Position numbers and translations under genes: made by a program
Notes under the pieces: model-generated
The model's database searches: none
Seen by the model: only the letters and a program-made list of their open reading frames with translations
What the model was told of the DNA's origin: nothing
In this document: positions 44,649-54,776 of the stretch, in pieces
Layout: every line of letters begins with the position of its first letter
Numbering within the stretch: the first letter of the stretch is position 1
Assembly: GCA_913056345.1 (NCBI GenBank)
Contig: CAJXMH010000017.1
Location: forward strand, 1-60,966
Length of the DNA stretch: 60,966 bases
Direction of reading: 5' to 3'
Origin: an uncultured Flavobacteriales bacterium
GTDB taxonomy: Bacteria; Bacteroidota; Bacteroidia; Flavobacteriales_E; Vicingaceae

Positions 44649-45938
44649 TTAGTTAAGTGCTTTATCAATTAATTCGCCTAAGCCATAAACATCTGCAAAA
44701 GAGTTATACATGGGTACCGGAGCTAGCCGGATAACGTTGGGTTCGCGCCAATCAGCTACCACCCCATGCTCGGTTAGGTAATTAAATAATTCCTTCCCAC
44801 TTCCATGGGTTAAAATACTTAACTGAGAACCTCTTTCCTTAGGTGTTATGATTTCAAAATTCACTTTCGTGTGTTTTTTACTTACTTCTTCCAAGGTGAA
44901 CGCTAAATAAGCAGTTAGGTTTTTTTGTTTTTCAAGCAAATTGGGTCTACCAGCTTTTAAATAAAGGTCAAGTGCAACATCTTGAACAGCCATTGCTAAA
45001 ACTGGTGCATTGCTCAATTGCCAGCCATCGGCACCATAGTCTGCTTCAAATCCTGGTTTCATTAAAAACCGATCTTCTGGAGGGGTTCCCCACCAACCTG
45101 CAAACCTTGGTAGGTCAGTTTTTTTGGCATGTCTTTCGTGCACAAAGATTCCTGCCGTACTACCAGGCCCTGAATTAAGGTATTTATAAGAGCACCATGC
45201 GCCGAAATCAACTCCCCAATCATGAAGTTTTAAACCTATATTGCCAGCTGCGTGTGCACAGTCGAAACCTACGATGGCGCCTACCTTGTGGCCTGCTTTA
45301 GTGATCGACTCCATGGGCATTACCTGACCAGTGTAATAATTTACACCACCAATCATGATCAAGGCTATTTCATCTCCATTCTGAGCAATTGCCTCTAAAA
45401 TGTCCTCCTCTCTTAAGTGATGTTCGCCATCGCGAGGGAATAATTCAATTAAATTTCGTTTTGGGTCAAGTCCATGAAATTTTAATTGACTCTCAAGGGC
45501 ATATTGATCTGAAGGAAATGCTTTCCCTTCGCATAAAATTTTGCAGCGTTTCCCTTGAGGACGAAAAAAAGAAACCATTAAGAAATGCAGGTTAGCTGTA
45601 AGACCACCCATAATAGTTACTTCTTCGGCATTTGCACCTACAACCTGACCTAACTTATCTTTAAACCTTTCATGGTAAGAAAACCAAGGATTTTGGGCTT
45701 CAAAATGACCATCAACACCATATTTAGCCCAATCATCTAACTCTTGGTTTAGCGCTGATTTTGCTTCTTTTGGCTGCAATCCAAGCGAGTTGCCTGTAAA
45801 GTAGAGTTTGTCTTGCCCTTTGTGTTGCGGAAAATAAAATTCATTCCGGAATTTGGCTAAAGGATCTAGACTGTCTTGTTTTTCAGCAAAAGCCAAAGAA
45901 TTTTCAAATACCATAGAGCTAATTTTTGTGTGCTTCAA
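44649..45938 (-). CDS. kynU: Kynureninase
   Basis: A 429-aa PLP enzyme splitting kynurenine or 3-hydroxykynurenine to (3-hydroxy)anthranilate and alanine. The Schiff-base lysine is K252 in CSYKYLNSGPGSTAG. GFDCAHAAGN precedes it and holds the PLP-nitrogen Asp, and the aromatic WWGTPPEDRF motif is typical of the family. Start ATG 45938; an in-frame ATG at 45914 is also possible. Lies upstream of kmo in the same run. Tryptophan dioxygenase (kynA) and haaO are not in the window. Confidence 0.96.
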   Translation of the reverse strand: MKHTKISSMVFENSLAFAEKQDSLDPLAKFRNEFYFPQHKGQDKLYFTGNSLGLQPKEAKSALNQELDDWAKYGVDGHFEAQNPWFSYHERFKDKLGQVVGANAEEVTIMGGLTANLHFLMVSFFRPQGKRCKILCEGKAFPSDQYALESQLKFHGLDPKRNLIELFPRDGEHHLREEDILEAIAQNGDEIALIMIGGVNYYTGQVMPMESITKAGHKVGAIVGFDCAHAAGNIGLKLHDWGVDFGAWCSYKYLNSGPGSTAGIFVHERHAKKTDLPRFAGWWGTPPEDRFLMKPGFEADYGADGWQLSNAPVLAMAVQDVALDLYLKAGRPNLLEKQKNLTAYLAFTLEEVSKKHTKVNFEIITPKERGSQLSILTHGSGKELFNYLTEHGVVADWREPNVIRLAPVPMYNSFADVYGLGELIDKALN

Positions 45939-45971
45939 AGATACGTTGCTGCAAACTAGCGCACAAAATTT

Positions 45972-46826
45972 TTAACTCAACAAAAGGTAAAAGCTGAGTG
46001 GTAGAAAAAGAACACTATCCAATAGAAGAGCATAGTATAAGTGTGACATTCCTGTCTTTATTTTAAGAAAAAGTAAAAGAGCAACAGCCACTGAGAGTGC
46101 AAAGCACCAAAGGATCAAGCTGCTTATGGTTCCCTCTAGGTGGAGGTACAGCATACAGCTTAGTGTAAGGCTAAAACACAGAACAGATAAGATCAGACTT
46201 TTCTTGACTCCGAGCCCCAAAGGAATTGTTTTTAGCCTGTTTTTCTGATCAATATAAAGGTCCCTGATATCAAAAGGAAGACTTTCAGCAAAGACAAAAG
46301 CCATAATAGATACTATGAGCAGGTAAGGAGTGGATTCCAAAAATAAATGATTGGCATCCGCAGATAGAATTGGAAGAATTACGGTAGTAATTGCCCAAGA
46401 GAAGCTAACAATTAGAACTTTAAGATACGGTATTTCGCGCAAACTATAGCCATTTTTAAAAGGCAGTACGTAGGCAAAAGAAATTACAGCAAGAGGGATA
46501 ACGACCAGCGCGACATTAAACGTAAGTTTTAAATAGAAGTACAAGCTAAATGCTAATGAGATTAAGGTGAGTAGATTCACGATATTCTTATTCCTTTCGT
46601 TCCATTTTTCAAGCTCTGTCTCTGCTTGCTTGTCATTTGAAAGTGTTAACCTACGTTGTAAATTGTAGATTAGAAAGGTAGATGTAAACAAAAAAGCGGT
46701 TAATATTTGGTGTTGAGGAAGAGCTAGGATCATGGTGTTTAAATAGCCTAAACTAGCAGCACCCAAGGCAACTATAAAATTAGAGTAAGCCAAAGCTTCA
46801 AATAGCTTTAATGATCTTTCTTTCAT
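45972..46826 (-). CDS. UbiA-superfamily-like integral membrane protein
   Basis: A membrane protein of about 284 aa with eight or nine helices. The loop DIRDLYIDQKNRLKTIPLGLG is close to the second Asp-rich motif of UbiA prenyltransferases, followed by the expected IPLxLG. The first UbiA motif (NDxxDxxxD) is not recognisable: the corresponding loop reads NLQRRLTLSNDKQAE. Activity as a prenyltransferase is therefore uncertain. Start ATG 46826 is chosen because it begins just before the conserved-looking SLKLFEALAYSNFIVA; ATGs at 46850 and 46844 are alternatives. Divergent from gcvP. Confidence 0.7.
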   Translation of the reverse strand: MKERSLKLFEALAYSNFIVALGAASLGYLNTMILALPQHQILTAFLFTSTFLIYNLQRRLTLSNDKQAETELEKWNERNKNIVNLLTLISLAFSLYFYLKLTFNVALVVIPLAVISFAYVLPFKNGYSLREIPYLKVLIVSFSWAITTVILPILSADANHLFLESTPYLLIVSIMAFVFAESLPFDIRDLYIDQKNRLKTIPLGLGVKKSLILSVLCFSLTLSCMLYLHLEGTISSLILWCFALSVAVALLLFLKIKTGMSHLYYALLLDSVLFLPLSFYLLLS

Positions 46827-46931
46827 GTAAATAGGTGAATGCATTATCAAACTATTTCCTTGATAAAACTTTATGAAGGAAGTCTTGTTTTTTAAGTTCT
46901 ATTTTAGTTTTAAAATCAACGCTAATAACAA

Positions 46932-46939
46932 TATTTTTG
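46932..46939 (+). promoter_or_regulatory. gcvP: -7 element of gcvP
   Basis: TATTTTTG fits TAnnTTTG and ends 23 bases before the ATG at 46963. Transcription would begin downstream of the alternative ATG at 46873, which supports the shorter protein. Confidence 0.5.
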
Positions 46940-46962
46940 CAGCCCAAATATTCTTAAATATT

Positions 46963-49842
46963 ATGACTTCAGCCCCTTTTAGTTCGCGTCACATTGGTTT
47001 ATCACAAAAAGATATCCAAACAATGTTGGAAGCTATCGGAGAGACGAGTATCGAATCTTTGATCAATAAAACAGTTCCTAAAGAAATTCAGCTCGAGAAT
47101 AAGTTGAATTTAGAAGACCCAATGAGTGAATACCAATTTTTAAACCACTTAAAAGGTATTGCCTCAAAGAATAAAGTGTTTAAGAGCTATATCGGATTGG
47201 GTTATTACAATACGAAGGTGCCTGCTGTTATTCAAAGGAATATATTAGAAAATCCTGGTTGGTATACTGCTTACACGCCTTATCAGGCAGAGATTGCCCA
47301 AGGAAGGTTGGAAGCATTGTTAAATTTTCAAACCATGGTTACTGACCTTACAGCCATGGATATCGCCAATGCCTCACTTTTGGATGAGCCAACAGCGGCA
47401 GCAGAGGCTATGACTTTACTTTATTCAGTAAGGGATCGAAAACTTAAAAAGGAAAACGTTACGAAGTTTTTTGTAGCAGAAGATATTTTTCCTCAAACTA
47501 AAGCACTGCTCGAAACGCGCAGTGAACCATTAGGAATAGAGCTGGTTTATGGCAATCCGCATGATTTTGACTTTACTGCAGAAAGGGTTTATGGAGCATT
47601 GGTTCAATACCCTAACGTAAATGGTGAAGCTCATGATTACAGTGATTTTATCAAGAGGGCTCATGATCAGGATGTTCTTGTTGCGGTAGGTGCTGACCTA
47701 ATGAGTCTTGCATTGCTTACACCTCCCGGGGAATGGGGAGCCGATGTGGTTTACGGAACCACACAGCGTTTTGGTATCCCAATGGGTTTTGGTGGGCCAC
47801 ACGCTGCTTTTTTTGCCACTAGAGATGAATTTAAGCGAAATATCCCAGGAAGGATAATTGGCCTTTCCGTAGACAGAGATGGAAAGCCTGCATTAAGAAT
47901 GGCGCTTCAAACTCGCGAACAGCACATTAAACGCGATCGTGCCACTTCAAATATTTGTACCGCTCAAGTTTTGTTAGCCGTAATGGCAGGAATGTATGCG
48001 GTTTACCATGGCAAATCAGGCATTCATACTATTGCAAAAGGAATTCACCAGTATGCTGTTCAGCTTGCCGCTAGTCTAACAGAGCAAGGTTATGAGGTGG
48101 TGAATCAAAATTATTTTGACACTTTAAAAGTCTATGTAGGCGAAGACAGAGCAGAGGCATTTGTAAAGCATTTAGAGGAGTTTGAAATTAACGTAAGGCA
48201 AATCGACAACAGTTTAGTTGGCATTAGCATGAACGAATCGGTGGAATTACATGAGTTGAATTACCTAATTGATGCGTGTGCGCAATTTAAATCAGCTTCT
48301 TTTAAGAAGGTTGAGCAGCCAATTTCTGAAACTATTCTTGATGATCAACTTCAGAGAACTTCATCTTTCTTAACGCATCCGGTTTTTAATTCATACCACT
48401 CAGAAACTGATTTGATGCGTTATATCAAACGCCTTGAAAATAAAGATTTTTCACTTACTCATGGTATGATTCCGCTAGGTTCTTGCACGATGAAGTTAAA
48501 TGCAGCATCTGAGCTGATGCCTTTGACTTGGCCAGAATTTGCTAACATTCATCCTTTTGCTCCTGCTTCTCAGACAGAAGGTTACATGGAAGTGATCAAT
48601 GAACTTGAAAGGAATTTATCTGAGATAACAGGCTTTTACCAAACATCTCTTCAGCCTAATTCCGGAGCTCAAGGTGAATATGCAGGACTAATGGTGATTA
48701 GAGCCTACCATCAAAGCAGGGGAGATTATCAAAGAAAAATTGCATTAATACCTTCTTCTGCTCACGGAACTAACCCTGCAAGTGCAGTGATGGCTGGTAT
48801 GAAAGTAGTGGTGGTAAAATGCGATGAAAGAGGCAACATTGATTTGCCTGACCTTAAAGAAAAGGCTGAAAAATATTCAGACGAACTTTCTGCTCTTATG
48901 ATCACCTACCCCTCCACGCACGGGGTTTTTGAAGAACAGGTTAAAGAAATCACTTCTATTATTCATGCGCATGGTGGGCAAGTTTACATGGATGGTGCTA
49001 ATATGAATGCGCAGGTAGGAATTACTAATCCTGCAAATATTGGAGCAGACGTTTGCCATTTGAATTTACATAAGACTTTCGCGATACCTCATGGTGGCGG
49101 TGGACCAGGAATGGGTCCAATAGGGGTGGTCGAGCACCTTGCTCCCTTTTTACCTGGTAATCCGCTAGTAAAAAGTGGAGGAGAGCAGGCTATAAGTTCA
49201 ATATCAGCTACGCCTTATGGATCTGCTTTAGTCTTGTTAATTTCATATGCCTACATAAAAATGTTAGGGGAAGATGGTCTTACCTCTTCTACACAGGCGG
49301 CAATTTTAAGTGCAAACTACATCAAAGCCAAGCTAGAGGATGTTTATCCAATTCTCTATCAAGGCGAACAGCAAACGGTAGGACATGAAATGATAGTCGA
49401 TTGCAGACACTTTAAGAAAAATGGTATTGAAGTAGTAGACATCGCAAAGCGATTGATCGATTATGGTTTTCATGCACCCACGGTATCTTTTCCTGTTAAT
49501 GGAACAATGATGATCGAACCAACTGAAAGTGAAAGTCTAGCGGAACTAGATCGTTTTGTTGAGGCAATGCTTTCAATTCGTAAAGAAATCCAAGCCATCG
49601 AAAATGGAGTAGATCACCCGCAAAATAATGTTTTGAAGAATGCTCCACACCCTGAATATGCTTGTGTTTCAGACAACTGGACATACCCTTACAGTCGTTC
49701 AGTTGCTGCTTATCCTGTTGACTCTTTAAGAGGTAATAAATTCTGGGCTTCAGTGAAAAGGGTTGATGATGCTTTTGGAGACAGAAATCTAGTTTGTAGT
49801 TGTCCCCCCATGGAAGAGTACGAAGAGGCTAATATGGGTTAA
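46963..49842 (+). CDS. gcvP: Glycine dehydrogenase (decarboxylating), P protein
   Basis: A 959-aa PLP enzyme that decarboxylates glycine and passes the aminomethyl group to the H protein. The start is ATG 46963 ([16 protein letters not shown]). The frame is open to 46873, but the extra 30 residues have no family counterpart and would span the promoter. Both halves of the protein are present. The PLP lysine is K704 in [18 protein letters not shown], and the N-terminal half carries GTPYGGPHAAF-like [16 protein letters not shown] residues. gcvH is 13 kb upstream and gcvT is not in the window. Confidence 0.96.
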   Translation: MTSAPFSSRHIGLSQKDIQTMLEAIGETSIESLINKTVPKEIQLENKLNLEDPMSEYQFLNHLKGIASKNKVFKSYIGLGYYNTKVPAVIQRNILENPGWYTAYTPYQAEIAQGRLEALLNFQTMVTDLTAMDIANASLLDEPTAAAEAMTLLYSVRDRKLKKENVTKFFVAEDIFPQTKALLETRSEPLGIELVYGNPHDFDFTAERVYGALVQYPNVNGEAHDYSDFIKRAHDQDVLVAVGADLMSLALLTPPGEWGADVVYGTTQRFGIPMGFGGPHAAFFATRDEFKRNIPGRIIGLSVDRDGKPALRMALQTREQHIKRDRATSNICTAQVLLAVMAGMYAVYHGKSGIHTIAKGIHQYAVQLAASLTEQGYEVVNQNYFDTLKVYVGEDRAEAFVKHLEEFEINVRQIDNSLVGISMNESVELHELNYLIDACAQFKSASFKKVEQPISETILDDQLQRTSSFLTHPVFNSYHSETDLMRYIKRLENKDFSLTHGMIPLGSCTMKLNAASELMPLTWPEFANIHPFAPASQTEGYMEVINELERNLSEITGFYQTSLQPNSGAQGEYAGLMVIRAYHQSRGDYQRKIALIPSSAHGTNPASAVMAGMKVVVVKCDERGNIDLPDLKEKAEKYSDELSALMITYPSTHGVFEEQVKEITSIIHAHGGQVYMDGANMNAQVGITNPANIGADVCHLNLHKTFAIPHGGGGPGMGPIGVVEHLAPFLPGNPLVKSGGEQAISSISATPYGSALVLLISYAYIKMLGEDGLTSSTQAAILSANYIKAKLEDVYPILYQGEQQTVGHEMIVDCRHFKKNGIEVVDIAKRLIDYGFHAPTVSFPVNGTMMIEPTESESLAELDRFVEAMLSIRKEIQAIENGVDHPQNNVLKNAPHPEYACVSDNWTYPYSRSVAAYPVDSLRGNKFWASVKRVDDAFGDRNLVCSCPPMEEYEEANMG

Positions 49843-49908
49843 ATTTAAACTACACTTTTAGGGATTTTCTGGAAATTGCTTTATTCTATGTAAAAAAATC
49901 GTTATCTT

Positions 49909-49916
49909 TATGTTTG
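49909..49916 (+). promoter_or_regulatory. Possible -7 element of the 647-aa T9SS cargo gene
   Basis: TATGTTTG (TAnnTTTG) ends 25 bases before the ATG at 49942. There is no TTG at -33, the nearest being 30 bases upstream, so this is tentative. Confidence 0.35.
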
Positions 49917-49941
49917 AATTAAATTGTTTAACTAAAAACTA

Positions 49942-51885
49942 ATGAAGATGAAGAAAAATTACACTTTGTTATCTGCTTTAGTATTAGTAGGTTCTATGGC
50001 TTTTGCTCAAAATGTGAGTAATAAGTTTATAAATGAAGCTGCTGAATTAAAGCCAATTGAAGGTGATGTGCCAGGAAAAGGCAATTTTGCCAATATGAAA
50101 GCTCCTGGAGACACCATTTATTATGAAGATTTTGGAACTGGTGGACCAGGCGGTGCCAATTTGCCCGCAGGTTGGACTACCCAAAATAATGCAGGAAACA
50201 GTAACAACTGGATCTGGAGTACGGTTGCTCCTGGCGGTCAATATTCAGGAAATACCTTAGCCTTAAATTCTACTACAGGAACCAACGGCTACATGAGTTT
50301 ACCTGGTGACTTGTATAACACGCCTGGACCTTTCGTGGCAATGGATGCAAGTTTTACGTCTCCTGCAATTAGTATTACACCGCCTCGTGCTGCTGTAATC
50401 CTAGAATTTCAGCAATCACAGCGTTATTGCTGTAGCGGTGCTGATGAGTTAGTTGTAGAAGTAAGTACTGACGGAATTAATTGGTCTACTCCTTATGATG
50501 CAACTGTTGGCCGTAATCCAAATACAGCGACTCCAAACGCTGAACTAGTTCGTATGAATGTTTCTGCTGATTTGGCTTTCCAAAGTACAGCATATGTTAG
50601 ATTTAGACAAACTGGTGCTTCACACTATTATTGGATGGTTGATGATGTAACTCTATTGGAGGGTAATGCCAACAATATGCAGTTGGAAGATTTTTCTGTA
50701 AACTTTACAGATACTTTCCAGTATAATCCATTGCATACAATGGTTCCTCAGTCTGTTATGACTCCATTATCTTTTGATGGAGCAACTTTCAACGCTGGTG
50801 GTAATACTCAAACTAACGTTGTTCTCAGAGCTCAAGTGTTTCAGGATTCTACCCTAGCAGGTGCACCTGGGTTTGGTTTAACTTGGGAGGATTCTACTGT
50901 AATTTCGCCTTCCGTACCTAGTTTGCAGAGAGATACTGAGCGAGTTGCAACCTACGTTAACACTTTCCCTGGATATTTTAGAGGAGTTGTTAGAGTTACT
51001 TCAGATTCAGTGAATCAAGACCCTGCTTCAGCAGTTGGTACGTATCAATTTGCTGTAACAGATAGTGTTTTAGCTCGTGATAGAGGAGAAGATGTATTTG
51101 TTGGTGATGCAGGCCCTGCTAACTATGTTGGTGGTGGTAACGATGGTGATCGCTGGGGAGTAATGTTCTCTGTTGCCAACGGTGGTGATACAATCACATC
51201 AATTGAGATTTATATTGCTAACAGCACTGCTAATGATGGCGTTCAAATCGTACCAAAGGTATGGAGCTTTGAGGACGATAGTGCAACTTTAGGTGGTGCT
51301 ATGAGTGTAACAGTAGCAGAAGCTCTTGTTCCTGTAACTATTGATACAAGTATGTTTGGCACATGGCAAAAATTTGATTTTGCTATTGGTACAGGTCCAC
51401 AATACCTTGCTCCAGGACAATATGTTATGGGCTGGGAGCAAATTAGTGGAGCAACTAGTGGCTTAGAATTTACTGCCGGTAGAGATAGAACTATGGAGCC
51501 CTTTGCACCTGCTGTAACAAATTTTGTATACGTTAATGATGCGAATCCTGGATGGGGTTGGGTAACGCAAGTTGCAGCAGTAAGAGCTATTTTTGGCAAT
51601 AGTGTGGCAACTGGTATTGAAAAAGAAGCTCAAAGTCAAGTTGGTTTTGAAGTTGCGCCTAATCCAAACAATGGACAGTTTAACGTTGTAATTAACAACG
51701 ATGTTGAAACTGATTACACATTAAATGTTAGAAACATGCTAGGTCAAACAGTATTTACTGATTTGTTAAGCGTGAACAAGCAACGTACTATGCAATTAGA
51801 TCTTTCTGATTATGAAAAAGGAGTATACTTTGTATCTCTTGAAAATGATGATGAGAGACTAGTGAAAAAAGTAGTTGTTAAATAA
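49942..51885 (+). CDS. Secreted multidomain protein with T9SS type A sorting domain
   Basis: A 647-aa exported protein. The signal peptide ends at MAFAQ (about 22). A choice-of-anchor J-like beta-sandwich follows: DTIYYEDFGTGGPGG... NLPAGWTTQ ... WMVDDVTLLEG, with a CC pair in QRYCCSGADELVVEVSTDG. A middle beta-rich region follows, with RVATYVNTFPGYFRGVVRVTSD and a repeated calcium-site-like acidic pattern. The C-terminal sorting domain starts at FEVAPNPNNGQFNVVI and ends RLVKKVVVK. Likely surface-bound or secreted through SprA; adhesive or hydrolytic function cannot be told. A strong terminator follows. Confidence 0.88.
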   Translation: MKMKKNYTLLSALVLVGSMAFAQNVSNKFINEAAELKPIEGDVPGKGNFANMKAPGDTIYYEDFGTGGPGGANLPAGWTTQNNAGNSNNWIWSTVAPGGQYSGNTLALNSTTGTNGYMSLPGDLYNTPGPFVAMDASFTSPAISITPPRAAVILEFQQSQRYCCSGADELVVEVSTDGINWSTPYDATVGRNPNTATPNAELVRMNVSADLAFQSTAYVRFRQTGASHYYWMVDDVTLLEGNANNMQLEDFSVNFTDTFQYNPLHTMVPQSVMTPLSFDGATFNAGGNTQTNVVLRAQVFQDSTLAGAPGFGLTWEDSTVISPSVPSLQRDTERVATYVNTFPGYFRGVVRVTSDSVNQDPASAVGTYQFAVTDSVLARDRGEDVFVGDAGPANYVGGGNDGDRWGVMFSVANGGDTITSIEIYIANSTANDGVQIVPKVWSFEDDSATLGGAMSVTVAEALVPVTIDTSMFGTWQKFDFAIGTGPQYLAPGQYVMGWEQISGATSGLEFTAGRDRTMEPFAPAVTNFVYVNDANPGWGWVTQVAAVRAIFGNSVATGIEKEAQSQVGFEVAPNPNNGQFNVVINNDVETDYTLNVRNMLGQTVFTDLLSVNKQRTMQLDLSDYEKGVYFVSLENDDERLVKKVVVK

Positions 51886-51907
51886 AGTAACAACTTTATT
51901 TTAATAG

Positions 51908-51938
51908 AAGAGCCCTCGACAAAGTCGAGGGCTCTTTT
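51908..51938. terminator. Strong terminator after the T9SS cargo gene
   Basis: A 13-bp perfect GC-rich stem AAGAGCCCTCGAC / GTCGAGGGCTCTT with loop AAA and T tract. It lies between convergent genes. Confidence 0.92.
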
Positions 51939-51964
51939 GTTTTAAGCTTTCATATTAAACAAGA

Positions 51965-52714
51965 TTAAGCGTCTCTAAGCTTTTGCATCAGTTCAGATGC
52001 AAATACTAATTCCGAAAGCTCCTGATTTGTTGTTTTAACAATACTATTCTTATCACCTTCCCAATGTTTTCTTCCTTGGTGAATAAACATGATCTTTTCA
52101 CCAATCTGAAGAACTGAGTTCATATCATGCGTTACTACTATTGTAGTAATTTGGTATTCTTCGGTAATCTCTTTGATCAAGTTATCGATTAAAATTGAGG
52201 TCTTAGGATCGAGACCTGAATTGGGTTCGTCGCAGAAGAGGTACTTAGGCTTTAACGCTATGGCTCTTGCAATACCAACCCGCTTTTGCATACCACCGCT
52301 TATCTCTGCAGGATACTTTTTGTGAGCGCCTTCTAGGTTGACCCGCTCTAAACAAAAGTCAACCCGCTCAGTCATTTCCTTAACGCTCATTTTTCCATGC
52401 ATTTTAAGGGGAAACATGATGTTTTCTTCTACCGTTTGAGAATCAAAGAGAGCGCCACCCTGAAAGAGCATTCCAATTTCCTTTCTTACATCTTTACGCT
52501 CATCAACAGACATTTTGGTAAAGTTTTGGTCATGGAATAATACAGATCCTGAATCTGGTTCTATTAAGCCAACCATGCATTTCGTAAGAACAGACTTCCC
52601 TGAACCACTAGCACCGATGATAAGATTGGTTTTCCCTTGCGCAAAGGTAACATTGATGTCATCTAACACTTTTTTACCATCAAAGCTTTTGCTAATATTC
52701 TTGACTTCAATCAT
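51965..52714 (-). CDS. mlaF: MlaF-type ABC transporter ATP-binding protein
   Basis: A 249-aa ATPase. Walker A GASGSGKS is at 34-41, signature ISGGMQKRVGIARAIAL, Walker B YLFCDEPNSGLDP, and the H-loop IVVTHDM. The QMGGALFDSQTVEENI-type Q-loop (LFQGGALFDSQTVEENI) is characteristic of the Mla/Ttg2/MKL group that moves phospholipids between the membranes. Its start shares a base with the mlaE stop. An MlaD (MCE) gene is not adjacent in this window, so the full complex is not shown here. Confidence 0.9.
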   Translation of the reverse strand: MIEVKNISKSFDGKKVLDDINVTFAQGKTNLIIGASGSGKSVLTKCMVGLIEPDSGSVLFHDQNFTKMSVDERKDVRKEIGMLFQGGALFDSQTVEENIMFPLKMHGKMSVKEMTERVDFCLERVNLEGAHKKYPAEISGGMQKRVGIARAIALKPKYLFCDEPNSGLDPKTSILIDNLIKEITEEYQITTIVVTHDMNSVLQIGEKIMFIHQGRKHWEGDKNSIVKTTNQELSELVFASELMQKLRDA

Positions 52715-53475
52715 TAGATCAGGATAAGCTGTGTGATAATATAATTAGTAATAAGGATTACAATGCTACTTGATACAACTCCTTTTGTACTAGCTGAACC
52801 AACTTCAAGTGCACCCCCTTTTACATAATAGCCATAATAAGAGGGAATAGACGTGATGATAAAAGCAAAAACTACGGTCTTGATCAGAGCATACGTAACT
52901 CCAAATGGATCAAATTCGAATTGAATACCATAAACATAATCTGTTGTAGAAATTACTGAGGAAAGCATTGCAACTAGATATCCACCAAATACACCTATGA
53001 ACATGCTCCATATAACGAGAAATGGATTGATGAACACCGCTGCTATAATTTTGGGAACTATGATATAGGATGCTGAATTGATTCCCATGATTTCCAAAGC
53101 ATCTATTTGTTCACTTACCCTCATGGTTCCTATCTCAGAGGCGATGTTAGAGCCAACCTTTCCTGCTAAGATCAACGCTATAATTGTTGGGGAAAATTCT
53201 AAGATCACTGATTGACGAGTAGTGAATCCAACTGTGTAGGCTGGGATAAGTGCGCTGTCTATATTTGAAGCTGTTTGGAGGGTGATCACAGCTCCCATAA
53301 AAACAGAGATAATGGTGATAATACCGAAAGATCCAAGACCCAAAGAATCAATTTCGTAAACAATTTGCTTGCGATAAAGTGAAGCTTTCGTGGGCTTTTG
53401 AAATACTCTTTGCATTAACATGAAGTATCTTCCGATATGATAAATTGTCCCCATATAATTGGCTAAAATAATCAA
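52714..53475 (-). CDS. mlaE: MlaE-type ABC transporter permease
   Basis: A 253-aa membrane permease with five or six helices. MlaE features include LAGKVGSNIASEIGTMRVSEQIDALEIMGINSASYIIVPK, the family's EQIDAL hallmark, plus GGYLVAML and PSYYGYYVKGGALEVGSASTKGVV near the end. It partners the downstream ATPase (TAATG overlap) for lipid transfer between inner and outer membranes. Start ATG 53475 is chosen; an ATG 21 bases in gives a similar N-terminus (MGTIYHIGRY). Confidence 0.9.
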   Translation of the reverse strand: MIILANYMGTIYHIGRYFMLMQRVFQKPTKASLYRKQIVYEIDSLGLGSFGIITIISVFMGAVITLQTASNIDSALIPAYTVGFTTRQSVILEFSPTIIALILAGKVGSNIASEIGTMRVSEQIDALEIMGINSASYIIVPKIIAAVFINPFLVIWSMFIGVFGGYLVAMLSSVISTTDYVYGIQFEFDPFGVTYALIKTVVFAFIITSIPSYYGYYVKGGALEVGSASTKGVVSSSIVILITNYIITQLILI

Positions 53476-53539
53476 TATAGCGTCTAAATGACTCGTCTCT
53501 ATGTTAACACTATTAACACCTTCATGAGCGCAAAATTCA

Positions 53540-53571
53540 TTTGGCTAGTCTGTATTTTTGTATTATCTTTG
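53540..53571 (+). promoter_or_regulatory. Bacteroidota consensus promoter for the initiator tRNA gene
   Basis: TTTG (53540-53543), 20 bases, then TATCTTTG (53564-53571) matches the TTTG-N19/20-TAnnTTTG consensus. The tRNA starts 33 bases later. A second TAnnTTTG-like box (TATTTTTG, 53553-53560) lies just before it. Confidence 0.75.
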
Positions 53572-53603
53572 CAATCCGAAACGAAAAATAACAATCGATA
53601 TAG

Positions 53604-53676
<73 letters not shown>

Positions 53677-53679
53677 CCT

Positions 53680-53708
53680 AAAAAGCCTTGAGAAATCAAG
53701 GCTTTTTT
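53680..53708 (+). terminator. Terminator of the initiator tRNA gene
   Basis: A 12-bp stem AAAAAGCCTTGA / TCAAGGCTTTTT with loop GAAA and a T run, 3 bases after the tRNA end. Confidence 0.9.
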
Positions 53709-53884
53709 CTTTCCGAGAATATTGAGACTGACTTTACGTTATTCATTAGACTTTGATTCGTTCCTTTATTTTTAAATTATCTTTATTAAGATCTACTAAG
53801 GCGTCCATTATTTGTCTTTAGGGTTCAGTCGCACATTACACTTTGAATCACATTGGCCGATAATAATATTCGTTTCTTTGCAGC

Positions 53885-54775
53885 ATGAATAAAACACCTC
53901 CGCATAAAGCAGGCTTTGTTAATATTATAGGTCACCCTAATGTTGGTAAATCTACCTTGATGAACCTGCTAGTCGGTGAACAGCTTTCTATTATCACTTC
54001 TAAGGCTCAAACTACCCGGCACCGTATTTTAGGTATTGTAAATGAAGCGGATTTTCAAATTGTTTATTCTGATACTCCCGGGATAATAGACCCAGCTTAT
54101 AAAATGCAAGAGGGGATGATGAAACTCGTCAAGACAGCATTAGAAGATGCTGATGTGTTGGTTTTGTTGCTAGAGTCAGGTCAAAAATCGCTGAAACAAG
54201 AAGGGTTAGCCGAACTTATACAGAAAGGTGATCAAGCCACTATTGTTGCCATAAATAAGATAGATCTTTCAGATCAAAAACGATTGGAAGCGGAAGTCCA
54301 ATTTTGGCAGGATCAATTTCCAAAGGCTTTGATAATGCCTATTTCTGCTTTGCATCATTTTAACATTGAAACCTTGAAGGATCAAATTATTAAGGCATTG
54401 CCTGAGTCACCGCCTTATTACCCCAAGGATACCTTAACTGATAAGCCCGAACGTTTCTTCGTAGAGGAGAAGGTAAGGGAGAAGATACTTCTTCTATATG
54501 ATCAGGAAGTTCCTTATTCTGTTGAGATACAAGTTGAGGAGTTCAAGGAAAGTGATGATATCATAAGAATAAGAGCCAATATTTTTGTAGCACGCGATAG
54601 TCAGAAAGGAATTATAATAGGAGCAGGCGGTAAAATGTTGAAAAAAGTAGGCACCGCAGCTAGAAAAGATTTAGAAGTATTCTTCAAAAAGCCTATTTAC
54701 CTTAATTTATTTGTTAAAGTGAACAAAGACTGGCGCAATAGTGAGCAGCAGTTGAAGCGTTTCGGATATTTGTAG
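53885..54775 (+). CDS. era: Ribosome-assembly GTPase Era
   Basis: A 296-aa GTPase for 30S maturation that binds the 16S rRNA 3' end. G1 GHPNVGKS is at 16-23, G3 DTPGI and G4 NKID follow, and a C-terminal KH domain holds IIIGAGGKMLKKVG (RNA-binding GXXG loop). The length is normal. The stop is one base before der's ATG, so the two GTPase genes are an operon. The 176-base gap upstream holds no other gene that I can see. Confidence 0.97.
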   Translation: MNKTPPHKAGFVNIIGHPNVGKSTLMNLLVGEQLSIITSKAQTTRHRILGIVNEADFQIVYSDTPGIIDPAYKMQEGMMKLVKTALEDADVLVLLLESGQKSLKQEGLAELIQKGDQATIVAINKIDLSDQKRLEAEVQFWQDQFPKALIMPISALHHFNIETLKDQIIKALPESPPYYPKDTLTDKPERFFVEEKVREKILLLYDQEVPYSVEIQVEEFKESDDIIRIRANIFVARDSQKGIIIGAGGKMLKKVGTAARKDLEVFFKKPIYLNLFVKVNKDWRNSEQQLKRFGYL

Positions 54776-54776
54776 C

